Positions 21,412 through 33,647 of a stretch of DNA of 64,000 nucleotides are shown here, in pieces. How positions within the stretch are numbered: position 1 is the stretch's first letter; each line of letters starts with the position of its first letter. Position numbers and translations under genes: made by a program. This DNA is from Tetradesmus obliquus (lineage: Eukaryota; Chlorophyta; Chlorophyceae; Sphaeropleales; Scenedesmaceae), in contig CP126197.1 in the NCBI GenBank assembly GCA_030272155.1, positions 4,456,001 through 4,520,000 of the forward strand, given 5' to 3'. The notes under the pieces were generated by a model. It did no database searches. It was not told the DNA's origin and worked only from the letters and a program-made list of their open reading frames with translations.

Positions 21412-24400
21412 ATGAGTCAGGAGCACAGCAGCCCTCTCAGGATGTGCAGCAGGGGTTCACCAGGCAGCAGCAGAGGTGCTGCAGCAGTGGCAGCTGGCAG
21501 CAAGCCCCTGCAGTTCTGGAGGCCCTTCAACAACTGGTGGAGGCACCACCTGGAGCATGATGGCAGGCGCCCTGGCATGGACGACATCACCAGGCGAGTC
21601 AGCAGCAGCCATTTGGTCAACAACCCCAGCCAGCAGCATGGTCAGCTTATGCAGCACCCTGCCACTGAGGCTGCAGCGACATTACATCAGCGCTGATTGC
21701 ATCACTGCATGGCTATTAACATCAAATCTGCAAGATGAGCCAAAAGCAGTTGTTTGTGAGTCGGTCAACTGTATGATTGACTGGCTGGTTGACTGACTGA
21801 CCTGCGTTGCTGCTGTGCAGGTGGTACCATTCAGAATCTGTTGCTGCGTGGGGCACAGAGAGGCCCTCGCTAGAGGACACACACTTACATGCAAAGCACC
21901 TTCGAACGCTTACATCAGGCAGGGATGGCTACAGGGAGCACAAAAAGAAGAAACACGTGAGCAGCAGCGTGCCAGGTCACGGCCCACATAAGTCATTGAT
22001 TGCATGTGCCCTGCATGCCAGCCCATACATCATAGGCTACAACAGCATGTAAGGCTGCAGTGATAGGCACTAGGCTAGCACAAAGCAGGCAGTAAGGTTT
22101 GCTGATTGCATTTTTCAGCTGAACCGTCAGTGGCGGACTTGTGCAGGAACATGTCATATAGTTGACCATTGATTGCGTGCTGCGCTGTGTCTGCTTGCAG
22201 GACCACACTGACGACGCCGACGATGATGGTGGTGAGGATGTGATTGCATTCAGGCGCAACAGCACACCATGCTCAGCAGACGCAGCAGCTGCTGCTGCAG
22301 CAGCAGCAGCAGACCCTGATGCCGTGGTAGACGGCCGCAGCAGACGGCCGAGCAGGGACAGTGGAGTGCCAACCCCCAGCCCTGCCCCTGACACCTGCGC
22401 TTTCACAGCGTTCCAAGGCGTGAATGGCCAGGACAGCAGCAGCAGGCCACTAGGCGTCAGCAGCGGCAGGGGCAGGGGGCGCGGCAGGGGCAGGGGCCGG
22501 GACAGGACCAGCATGCAGCTGCAGCAGCAGTATGATATACACCCAGGTGCACTGGGGCCTGAGGAACTGGGGGCAATGCTTGGGCCTCAAGCAGCAGCAG
22601 GCGGCATTCAGCAGCAGCAGCTGCCGCGGGTGCAGCTGCCAGGCGCGCAGCACCACAGCCAGCACATGCAGCAAGCAGCAAGCATGCAGCAGGGGCTGCA
22701 TGTCGCAGTGCCAGCCACAACAGCAGCAGCGGCAGCGCAGGGGCTGTTAGATGACCTGCCGCAGCTGCTGCTGAGCCCTGCTGGCTGCACAGGAGGCCCT
22801 GGCCTAGGGCCTCTGGGCGCTGGTGTGGGTTTAGGGTTCACCCCTGCCCTGGGCTCGGTCACTGGCAGCATCTTCTCACCAACTGTGCCAGGCAGGACTG
22901 ACCTACCGCTGCTGAACGGTGGTGGCGCAGGCGGCCTCGACCTTGCTTATAGCTTGCCGTGGGTGCAGGACCAGCAGAATGCGCTAGAGCAAGGCAGCTT
23001 GCTGCCAGAGCAGGAGCAGCAGCAGGTGCTGCAGCCAGCAGCTGCTGCTGCAGCGGTGGCAGCGCCAGTCCTGATCAAGCAGGAGCCTTGTGAGATGGCC
23101 GCCCTGGCAAATGCTCCACAGCACAGGCAGCAACAGCAGCAGCAGCAGCACTACGTGAAACCGGACCCTGCAATAGGGGCAGCACCTGCAGTGGCAGCAG
23201 CAGGGATGGCTAAGGAGGCAGGACTGCTTCCAATGCCGCAGGACTTTGCGCAGCACTTCTCCTCTCCGCCGCAGCAGCAGCGCAACCAGCGGCAGCAGGT
23301 ATGGCAGCAGCAACCACACCACACTGCTGTTGTCAGCGCCTCAGCAGTGCCACAGCAGCACATACAGCAGCATGCAGGGCGAGTGCAGCAGCAGCAGCAG
23401 CAGCAGCAGCTGCCTGCGCAGCAGATGCAGCCGCCGCCGCAGCGCTGGCCTGCACAGATGCCACACGCTACTTCACAGCATATGCCACAGCAGCGCCAGC
23501 AGGCTTTTGCTAGCCACCCAGCGGCACCATCTGTGTTGCCTGGTAGCCAGCAGCAGCAGCAGGTAGCTGACAGCATGCAGCAGCAGATGCCGCAGCTGCA
23601 ATCCGAGCTGCACCAGCTGCACGAGCAGTTTGCAAGGGCACCTGATGATGCGGCGCTGCCTGCAGCGCTGTTCAGCGATAACTTGGGCTGCGATGACATA
23701 GTACCGCCACCGCCAGGCTTCAGCAGCAGCAACGGACATGCTGCTGCTGGCCTCAGAGCAGCAGGCATGGCCCCTGGCCTGAATGGTGCTGCAGCTGCAT
23801 CTGCCACAGGCGCTCCGCTGCGCTGCCAGCCTCACATGGGCGGGGGTGTGTCTGCTGCTGGCCACAACTCAGCAGGCATCCTCAGTGAGCTGGAGTCCAT
23901 CAAGGGGCCGGCAATGGTGCGCTGCTGTTTGGTGCAAGCTGCTGCACACCATCGTGTAACCAAGCATATACTGAATGCTCGGCATCACAGTGATCAGTGA
24001 TGGCATGTTGATGACGAACGGTTGTCACTGCCATGCTAGGTTTGCGGTTAGTATCGGCTGTTTCCTGCCGTGCCTTGGCATCTGACTCCTGTTTGTGTCT
24101 GCTGCTGCTCTGCTATTGCTCCGCTGCTGCTCTGCTGCTGCTCTGCTGCTGCTCTGCTGCTGCTCTGCTGCCTGCCCTGTGATGCTCAGGCGGGCCTGGT
24201 GGATGCCCACACTGCAGGCCAGCAGCAGCGCATCAGCGTGTCAGCGCTGCTGGACTCTGGCCCCTTCGGGCCTGCTGCAGCACGGCGGCTGTCACAGGTG
24301 AGCTGAGGGGGCAGCAATGCATGCACTGCTGTGTGTGTTTTACAATACCACCGGACAAATGCAGCAGCACCCTGTAGCCTCAGCAGATGTGCCTGCTCCT

Positions 24401-26531
24401 TTGATAGCTATGCGAGACAATGGCAGTAGCAGTGTTTGCAGCCAGCTGCAGGACTTGCGCGACACTGGTGCAGGAAGAAGTCATACACCCTGCTGCGCTC
24501 ATACTGCTCTGCAACGCTGCCGTTGTGCTGTTTGCATTGCAGGGCCTTGATGGCCTGGCGCTGCCACATCAGCGGCTGTCCCTGTATGCCATGGGCAGCG
24601 ATGTGCTGGATTTTCTAGGGGACGGATGCCTAGGAGACTTAGACGCATTCTTGGCCGCCAACAGCACCGAGCAGCAGCAGCAGCAGCAGTTTCCGGGGCT
24701 GCCACGCATCTCAGATGCACTGGGGGAGATGGCAGCACCTGCTGGCAGGCCCTGTGGGGCGCGCTTTGGAGGGTTTGGAGGGTGAGTGGCGGCGCAGCAT
24801 CTTGACATTCTAGGCTGGTGCAGAGTTGCATGTCCAACGGTGCAGAGTTGCTTTGAGTGAAGCTGTGTAAGTGTTTCTTTGTGTGGCAGACGTTCTCTTC
24901 TTGGTGGTTGTGCAGTTGTTGCATTGGCGCATGCGACTGGCAGTAATGGCTGGGTGCAGCTGATAGGCCATGGGTCACCTCTGTTCACGCTCGCAGGGAC
25001 CACTGGAGCAGCGCTGCCATGGCTGCAGCAGCCTTCAACGCATCTGCAGACGCCACTGCAGCAGCAGCGGCAACCTGCCACCAGCACGGCATGCCAGCAG
25101 TAGGCGGCAGCAGGCCGCCTGCAGCCCCTGGCAGAGCGCCTGGCGGCTTTGGCCTGTACCTAGCAAGCCCACGCGGCAACAGCAATGCCAGTGGCGGGCT
25201 GCATGTGGCTGCTGCTGCAGCTGGGCCTGTTGGCGCGATGGTATCCGGCCCTGGCGGTGCTGGTGGGTTCGATGCTGCTGCAGCGGATGGCAGCGGCAGC
25301 GGCCGCAAGCGTGGGCGGCGCTCTGCCAGCCATGTGCAGGGAGGGCTGGCGCTGGACGTCGGTGGCGTGAAGCGGCCGAGGGTGTCAGGTGCGCATGGGC
25401 TTACTGAGTGCCTGGCAACGGGCGGAGGGTGCACACCCACAAAATGTTTGCGGGCATGGTCCGTAGAAAGCGTATATGCTGCTCGTTGCTTGCATGGAAG
25501 CTGGTGGAGTTCAGCCAATGCAGGTGACGCACCCAGCCTGATGGCGGCTGTGCATTTCTGGTGTTCGAGGGACCCATGTACTTTTGCTGTGAGCAAGTGT
25601 AAAACAAAACAACAACAACCAGCGCTCCCGCATGCTTGCCAGCTTTTGCGCTGATGTAAACTTGCCAAGCAGCCAGACAAATGGATCCACTTGTGGCCTG
25701 TGCGCTCAGTATGTATGTATGTGGAGCATCCTTCCTCAAACACTGCAACACCGCCTCTCGTTGCCTGCAGGCCTGTTGATGGACATGGACACCCCAAAGG
25801 TCCGCGCCATGGCAGCAAACGCAGGCATTGCAGCGCTGACTCCCCGCTCGCCAGCTGTCACACCTTCTGGCATCGCAGCAGCCGCACGAGCCTTGGTAGC
25901 AGCACGTGCAGCACAGCAGGCTGCTGGCAATACTGCTGCCATGCCCGGATTGAACAAGCAGCAGCAGCAGACGGGGTCTGCAGCCGCGGGTGCACCTGCC
26001 GCTGCTGCTGGTAGCGAGTATGGCACTACCGAGGCCCTGCAGCGGCCAGCATCTGGCAAGTACAAATGTGTGCTGGACCTGAGCACTCCCAAGACCACTG
26101 AGCAACAGCAGCAGCAGCACGTGGCGCTGCCAGTGCCTGCATTCCAGCAGCTGTTTGGCGGCAAGCGCCTGCCTGGATGCAGCGGCGCTGCAGCTGCCAC
26201 CACCACTGCAGCTGCTGCTGCAAGCCCTGATGCGCAAGAGAAGGACACTGCAGATCCGGAGGCAGCAGCAGCAACAGCAGGTTGTGCTGCAGCATCGCCG
26301 GCAGCAGCATTTCCTGGTGATGCAGATGGCAAGCGCTCCTGGGTGCTGAATCTGGGCGATGAGCCCACACCCACAGGCCTCAAAGGTGGGGCTGTGACGG
26401 CTGCTGGGTCGTCTGCACAGCCTGTGGCTGCTGCAAGCTGCAGCAGCGGCGCTGCTGCTGCTGTGCCTGCAGCCAGGAAGACTGCTGTGGGCTTCCTGCC
26501 TGCCCTGGCCGATATAGAGAGGATGATTTGA
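21412..26531 (+). CDS. Gln/Ala-rich protein with Trp-rich N-terminal domain
   Basis: Seven exons in phase: 21412-21593, 21821-21956, 22201-23916, 24190-24297, 24543-24781, 24997-25388 and 25771-26531, giving 1177 aa. The first intron needs a GC donor (AG|GCGAGT). Only that choice keeps exon 2 and exon 3 open. Residues about 35-105 form a compact domain rich in Trp and basic residues (FWRPFNNWWRHHLEHDGRRP, then RWYHSESVAAWG, then HAKHLRTLTSGRDGYREHKK). It is followed by an acidic stretch (DHTDDADDDGGED) and RG repeats (GRGRGRGRGRGRD). The rest is Gln/Ala/Ser low complexity with a KRGRR basic patch near residue 900. I do not recognise the family. Composition suggests a nuclear regulator, which is inference only. 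Confidence 0.68.
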
Positions 26532-28395
26532 TGGCGGCGATTTGATGCAGTCCATTGGCACGCGCTGCACCATGGCGCGCGGTGTGTGCAGAGGCTGGCG
26601 TGATTTGATTTGACTGCTTGATGACACGCTGTTCCAAACAGCCTTGAGGGCTGATGTTTAGACGTGTGGCTGTGTAGCCTGTGACCCTCTGATTGCTGAC
26701 GTTGCTGCTGAGCGCTAGCTAGGCCTAGCTGCAGTCTATACTTATTTGCTCGGCAAGCACCACGTTGGCTGAGTAGTGTTGATGATTTTTCCGGTGCAGA
26801 TTGGCAGTTGCTGGCCTGGGCACAGGGCTGCGGAGCCTAGCCGGCAATCAACCCCTGAGGGTGTAGCTGAACCACCTACAATGCCTGCACGAATGCAGAC
26901 ACGACCTTGGCCTGGGCTTGAGTTGTGGTGTTGACTTACTTTGGCGTGTTACTGTGTTGCAGCTGCTGACGTTGCAGCCGGTGCAACTGTGTTGGGCGTA
27001 TGGACAATGACCACGTGTATGATACAGCTGCAAGCACCAGCGATACGCATTGTGATTATTGCTGCGTCCACATCCCTGCCCTGAGCACTGCAAAGTGCAA
27101 CCTCATGCGTCACGGTGCTGCATGCGCAGCCTGTCAAAGACAGCAGCAGCAGCGGCTGCTTCAGCAGCTGGGTCATGATGTATTTGCTGCCCAGCAATGC
27201 ATGATCTCAGCAGCCGCATCTTTTTGAGCCTGCCTGCCAAGGTCAGGAGCTCACGACTCAATGTGTTGGCCTTGATCTGACCGGTTGTGTAGGTTATGTG
27301 CCTAGCATGAGATAGTAGTGCTGATCTCGGCATGTGCCCAATCTCTGTGCTGTTTTTGGCAGCTGGCGCCATCAGCAATATGAGGCTGGAATGTCAGCTT
27401 GTTGCTGGCTCACGACACGTCTTGAATGGGAGTGAGCTGCTATCGAGCATGCTGTTGGGTGTCAGCTACAGGGCATGCACCCAGCAGTGTCCAACTCCGT
27501 TTTGTTGTGTGTTTAGTGTGGTGTCAATGACCAGCAGTAGCTACTTAAATAAGTCCTCATATCTTGTGGTGTTCAATGCACCACTTTGACTGCCCTTATC
27601 TGCTGCATATGCAGCCGTTGTTGTCACGCCAATGGCTGCAGCACTTGCCTCCTGCAGCCTTGGCCCTAAATTTGCCGCCCTGCTGCAGGCTGCTGTGTCG
27701 AGTTTCTATACCTACAGGCTAGTTGATAAAGTGGGATGATGCCAGCAGTGCCGCAGTTCCCGTTGGCGTGGGTTCCCTTGTGTGCGCTGCCGCATGTAAC
27801 TCTGGACACTGGCTATCAACTGCTGGCAGTTTCTGCATGTCGCTGCTGACACTGCCATTCATCGCTAGCTCAATTAGCACGTTCGGGAATGACACAGCGC
27901 ACATCCTTACATAGCAAACATGTGGCATTGCAGTTTGATCCTGCGGGGTCTGAATAGGTAACCCACAAGCGGCCCGGGGCGCTGCCTCATGGCGGTGCAC
28001 AGCGATGCCGCATCAGGCTGTGTACACACAGATGTCCAGCTTCCCAGCTGACAACGCACTATCAAAAAGCTCCACTTGTATGAGGTGCGGTCTGCTGCTG
28101 AATTCAGGTGGACTTAACCACATGATAAGATCATTCTGACATGATACAGCAGTGCAGTACCGCACTAGTGCACAGTCACTCAGTCAGTGACTGCCAGTGG
28201 ATGGGCCCTTGTACCGTAGACCCACGTACATCAGAGCCGCGTCTGATCCATGACTTCAGCTCTGGCATCTACAAATTTAGGCTGCATGCTACATCACGCA
28301 CATCCAGTACATCTTGCGTACGCAACAGTCACCGAAACATGTATCGCGTGTACTGCGGGACTTGCAGCCAAGCGCTGACAATACAAGCTTAGAGA
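26532..28395. other. Intergenic, nothing recognised
   Basis: About 1.9 kb of lower-GC sequence than the genes. No domain-like frame, repeat or RNA gene was seen. It should hold the 3' UTR of the Gln-rich gene and the promoter of the coiled-coil gene. Confidence 0.45.
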
Positions 28396-31300
28396 ATGCC
28401 TGATAATGATATGGATGAAGGGCAGCTGAAGGCTCTCGTGCAGGAGCTCTTGCAAGAGGTCAGTGCTGTAGTTCCCACATGCATGCCATGTTTCCTGCTG
28501 TCCCAGTCTGTAACTCACCACCGACCCTCGGCTATTCTACGAATGTGGACGCAGGTGCAAGGCCTGAAGCAGCAGCTTGTAGACGTCCAGGTACTGCACC
28601 AGCAGCTCTGCCTTCTGTGTTGCCGCCATGCTGCAGTACCGTACTGCTCCAGGCTAGGCTTCACCATGCACAATTTGTCTTGCAGGCAAACGAATCAGAC
28701 AGACTTGATGACGTTGATGAAAGGCTGTTGGACCTCAGCACTGAGGTGCGCCTGCAGGCACGGCGCAGCAGTGTGGCCACCCAGCTGCAGCTGCCTCTGG
28801 CTGGCAGCAACCCAGGCAGTGCTGCAGCAAGCCCCAGAGGTGCGAGGATCAGTTAGCAGGCTACAAGAAACTGGTGTGAAAGCTGTTACTATCTGAACTT
28901 AGCCGGTAACTGCCTTCTCTGCCTATCCAGGCCAGCTGCCATGCCATGACAATCATGCTGGCTTCTGTGCATGCCAGGCTGGCGCAGCGAATGGCATGCA
29001 CCCCTACATATGCATCAACTGGCACTTAATTCAACTGACAGCCCATGTTAAGGTTCACCCTTGGTTGCAACATCAATGTACTGCCATTGCCATGCAGTGG
29101 CCGGGCCAGTCTCTGCCTGCGCAACACCCCGCAGCAACCTGGCAGCAGGAGCTGCTGCAGACAGCAGCAGGACAGCACAGCAGCGCGGCACCCTCTCTGT
29201 CCCCAGCAGCAGCAGCGGCAGCAAGCATGAGGCTGGCAGCGCCACAAACCCCAGCAGCAGCAGTAGCGGCGCAGCAAGACTTAGCAGTGACAAGAAGCTG
29301 GGTGCCTCTGCAGCTTCTGCATCTGCAGCCGTGCTCGACAGCCCAGCTGCAGCTGCTGCCAATCTTGGCGTGTTTGGCATCGTCAAGCATTGGGGTGAAG
29401 ATGCCCTGGTGAGATTGGCTTGCAGGAAAATGGCCGCACAGCCAGCATGTTCAGTACACACGCTGCAGGAGCAACCTGGTAGCTCTTGCAGGGCTTTTAG
29501 GCGCTGCGTGCAGTGACCTGCCATGCCTGCGAGCAAGCCTTACAGTGATAGTCACTTGTTGTGCCTGAGGCAGGGCAGCAGTGATCCAGATCCAACTATG
29601 CTGCTGCTCACCAAGTGCCCTGCAACCTTTCCTGCAAGCAGGACCCCTCAAACGAGCTGAAGAAGGCAGCGCAGCTGGCGGCTGCAGCAGCGGCGTCTGC
29701 CAGTGAGGCAGCAGCAGCAGCTGCGAAGTGCCAGCAGCAGGTGCTGGAGCTGCGTGGCAGGCAGGGCCAGGCAGAGAGGAGGCTGGACACGCTGTGGCAG
29801 CTGCAGGTGATGCATGTGTCTGCTCGTGTGGCCTGGTGTGTTGACAAGTAGCTTGCAGTTGGTGGGTGTGGCAGCTGTTGGTAAAGCACGTCTGCCTGGC
29901 TGCAGCAGTGCGTCCAGCGGCATGTTACTGGTGTGCTGTGCAGTGCAGTGCTCGTTCTGCCTGTATGCAGGGCTGAGGGCCAGCATTTGTCAGCGAACGA
30001 ATATTGTGGCGCGGTGAAGTGCGCGTCTGGCTGGACGGTTGAACAACTGATGTTGCCTGTCTGGCACACTGGCGTGGCTCATTGTGGCACTGCCGTGGCA
30101 CAGGACTGTGGTGATTGAGCCAACGCACGCGCTTGCTGACTGTGCAGAGTTGTTTGTGTCTTTGCTGACTGTGCAGGAGGCAGCCAGCCAAACAGAGGCT
30201 GCGGTCTCACGTGCGCAGCAGGAGCTGCAGCAAGGCCAGCAGCAGCTACAGCAGCAGCAGCAGAACATGGCCGCCGTGCGAGCACAGATCCAGCAGCTGG
30301 ACTGCAGGTGTGATGCAAGCAGCGCAGCAAGCAGCCAGCTGCAGCGGCTGCTGCAGGAGCTGGAGCAGCAGGCAGATGCGCTGAGCAGGAACGCAGCAGC
30401 AGACCATGACCAGCTGCTGCTGACGCAAGCTGGCTTGCAGTCCGCACGAAATGAGCTGCAGGCGGAGGTGCAGCAGGCAGCGCAGCAGCTGGCGCAGCAG
30501 CTGCAGCAGCAGCGGGGCGAGCTGGCGGGGTGTGCTGGTGCTGCTGGCAGTGCGCTGGATAAGGCTGAGCAGCTGCGGCAGGGCGCGGTAGTGCTGGCTG
30601 GCAGGCTGGATGGCGTGCCTGGGCAGATCAGCGCTGCAGTGCAGCCCTTGCAGGAGAGGTGGGTTGCAGGCAACTTGATGCGTTGGCTGCACTGCATGCA
30701 GCCCAGAAGCACCCTTGAATGACGGCATGCTGTCTGCTGCAGCGGCTGAGTTTGCCATACTGGCAGCACCACCCGACTTAGATTAATTTTGCTGCTACTC
30801 TTGCTGCAGGCTGTCTGCTGTCGAGGCCAGCCTTGCCAGCTGGTCTGCTGCTGCAGCCAAGCTCGGCAGCACCGTGCAGCAGGGCCAGCTCAACGCAGCA
30901 GTGGCGCAGCTCAGCAGCAGCTGGACGCGCCAGTGCCATGAGTTGACCAGCCAGCTGTCATGTTTGACCAGCAGGCTGGAGGCGCTGGAGGGCGCAGCAG
31001 CACAGCAGGAGCAGGTAGTGCTGCAGGTGGGTGCGGTGTGCTGCATGTCATAGCGCTGCCTGCCACGACACTGCTGACACAGCGGCATGTTGCAACACCG
31101 CCGACACAGCTTAATGAAACGACAGTGCAAGCACAGCTGCATGTTGCTACGTTACACGCTCTGCTACATGCAAGCCACAGCACATTGTCCTGGCTGCCAT
31201 AGCCTGCAAGGCGCAGTGACAGCAGCTGAATGTGGTCCGTAGTGCTAACCGCTACAACATTGAAAGCCATTGCTACCTGTGTCATTCCCTAACTTCCACC

Positions 31301-33343
31301 TGTGTGTACATATACATTTGTGTGCATGTGTTATATGCCTTGCAGGATGAGTTCAAGCGCCAGCTCGCACAGCTGCACTCAGATATTGAGGTGGCAGTGC
31401 TGCACGCAACAGCACCGCTGCACAAGCAGCTGAAAGGCAAGGCAGACGTCAGCCAGCTCACCAGCAGCAACAGCAGCATGGAGGCACGGCTCAGCAGCAG
31501 TGAGAAGAGTCTGCTGCTGGGCCTCAAGTCGGTTAGAGACAAGGCAGCGCTGCTGCTGCAGCATAAAGCGGACTTGGCAGCGTTTGCGGACTGGAGGCAG
31601 CAGGTTGGGGAGGAGCTGTGTGCTGTGAGAGCACAGCTAGCAACACAGCAGGCAGCGATGGCAGCAGCAGCAGCAGTAGCAGAACAGCACTACAGAGAGC
31701 AGCGGCAGGTCAGCAGTGCACCAGTGCCTGATGGCCAGTGCAGCAGCAGCTGCAACACAGGGCGTATGCAGAGGGCCGCAGGGGCATTGGAGCTGTTTTC
31801 AGCGTTGATGGGTGGGCAGCCTGGTGACAGTGCAGCAGCTGGCGATGCTGCAGCTGCTGCACATTCGGCAGCTGTAGAAGGGGCAAGAGGAGCAGCTGAT
31901 GCAGTTAGTTGCTTGACAGCAGCGATCGAGGTCCCTTCTTCAGGCATGAGCAGCGCGGCAGCAGCAGCGGCAACGGCTGCTGCGTCCGGCTCCAGCAGCG
32001 CTAGTTGCAGTGCTGCTGCAACGACATCCACACCGGAGCATGGTCCTGCTTCAGCTCCTGCAGTCATCCCAGCAGATGCTGCACATTCCACTTCTGCCAG
32101 CACTCCTGGTGGTGCTGCTGCTGCTGCTGCTGCTGCCAGTGCTGCTGGCAGCGGCGTAGCAGCAACCATCGTGCGGCCGCTGACCACCGGCAAGCGCCAT
32201 GTGAGCCCCGCAAGGCAGGCGCACCCCCCAGGCAGCCCTGCAGGAACAATCACACACCAAGCAGCCCCAGTTGCGCCAGCAGGCAGCAAGCAGCGGCCGC
32301 CATCCATGCAGCCTTGGCCCAGCAGTGCCACCCCAGCAGCAACAGAGCTGCACAGTGCTGCACACAACGCAAAGCTGGCAAAGGCTGCACGGGATAGGGA
32401 GCTGGCGAGGGCTCGGCTGGGCGACTCAAGGGCGCTGGTGGCAGCGCTGGTGCAGAGCAGTGCAGTGCCGTCAGCAGAGCATGTTGCGGATGCGCTGCAG
32501 CAGCAACTGAATGTGCTGGGGCTGACGAGTCCCAGGCTGGCAGCGGCGGCAGGAGGAGGAGGAGGTTGTGATGGCAGCAGTGGCAGCGCACATGTTGGCG
32601 TTGATCGCACGCAGCAACGAGAGGCTGCTGCAGCTGCTGGCGGGACGCTTAGCAGTGCGCTGGCAGCAGCACGCACGGGAGCAGCAGCAGCAGCAGCAGC
32701 AGGAGGAGCAGCTGCTGGCGGTGGTACCGTTGATGGCAGCGGCAGGCTTATGGGGTCAGTCAATGCAGCTGCTGGGGTGTACCTGCCTGCAAGCAGTCCT
32801 GACAGGGGTGATGCTGCTGCAGCGCTGAGGGGGCAGCAGTTGGGAGGTGCCCTGTCAGCATCAGGGGTGACGTACTCGCTGCGGCTGCAGTCGGCGGGGG
32901 CGCAGCAGCAGCAGCACAGCAAAGCTGCTGCTGCTGCTGGGGTGGCTAGGACAAGCAGCGTGGGGGCGTTGCCAGCCTGTGTGGGCAGCATACCACTGGC
33001 AGGCAGCAGCAGCAGCGGCGGCGGCGCTGGCGGCAGCGATGCTGGGCAAGTTTTGCGCCAATCTCCTACAGCAGACGGCCTCCGCGCACTGCTTAAGGGC
33101 AATAGTGCACACGGCGGCAGCCATGGCCACGGCAGCAGTGCAGGCGGAGCCAGTCAGCAGCTGCCGGCGGCCAATAGTCGCATCAGTAGCGGCGGCAGCA
33201 GGAGCGACAGTGGCAGCAAGGACTCTGGGCAAGATGCTGTTGGTGCAAGTGTTGGCAGGGCATCGCCACTTGCGCTGATGAAGCAGCAAAGCAGCCACGG
33301 CAGCGGTTCAAGCAGCAGCAGCTCTCGCATCACGAGCGCCTAA
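28396..33343 (+). CDS. Coiled-coil protein with Ser/Ala-rich C-terminus
   Basis: Eight exons in phase: 28396-28458, 28555-28590, 28686-28839, 29098-29408, 29642-29806, 30177-30658, 30810-31026 and 31346-33343, giving 1141 aa. The start is the first ATG of a frame whose exon 1 reads MPDNDMDEGQLKALVQELLQ. After a Ser/Ala linker, residues about 190-580 are heptad-rich (QAERRLDTLWQLQ; SQLQRLLQELEQQADALS; EAVQQ-type repeats; DEFKRQLAQLHSDIEVAVL; KADVSQLTSSNSSMEARLSS; HKADLAAFADWRQQVGEEL). The remaining half is disordered Ala/Ser/Gly with RELARARLGDSRALVAAL as a possible short helix. The repeated KAD pattern recalls cytoskeletal or ciliary coiled-coil proteins, but I cannot assign a family. It ends only about 300 bp before the cryptochrome ATG, in the same direction. 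Confidence 0.7.
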
Positions 33344-33647
33344 GCAGCGACCCGGCCGCCGATGTCCAGACAGAGCGACTGGCCTGGTGCATCGGCTGCT
33401 GATGAGACATTTAAGTGGGCTCAGCGGATGGAAGCTTGCAGGGCAGTTGTCATGCCAGCCTGCAGGCAGGGTTCTAGTATCGAGGGGTGGCACGTGCATT
33501 GTGTGTGAAGCCGGGCCCAATCCCTTACGCTGGACGTTGCACTTCAAAGCTTATTACGCATTGAAACAGCGAAAAACCTCAGGCATGGGAAGAATGTGAT
33601 CTCGGACCTGGGCGCAGGCCACTTCCTACTGTTGTCGATTCTTGAGC

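Noticed and set aside
31690-33102. A 470-codon minus-strand frame in the coiled-coil gene
   Set aside because: It is antisense to the long terminal exon. Its Ala/Pro/Leu composition is what reversed GCA/AGC triplets give.
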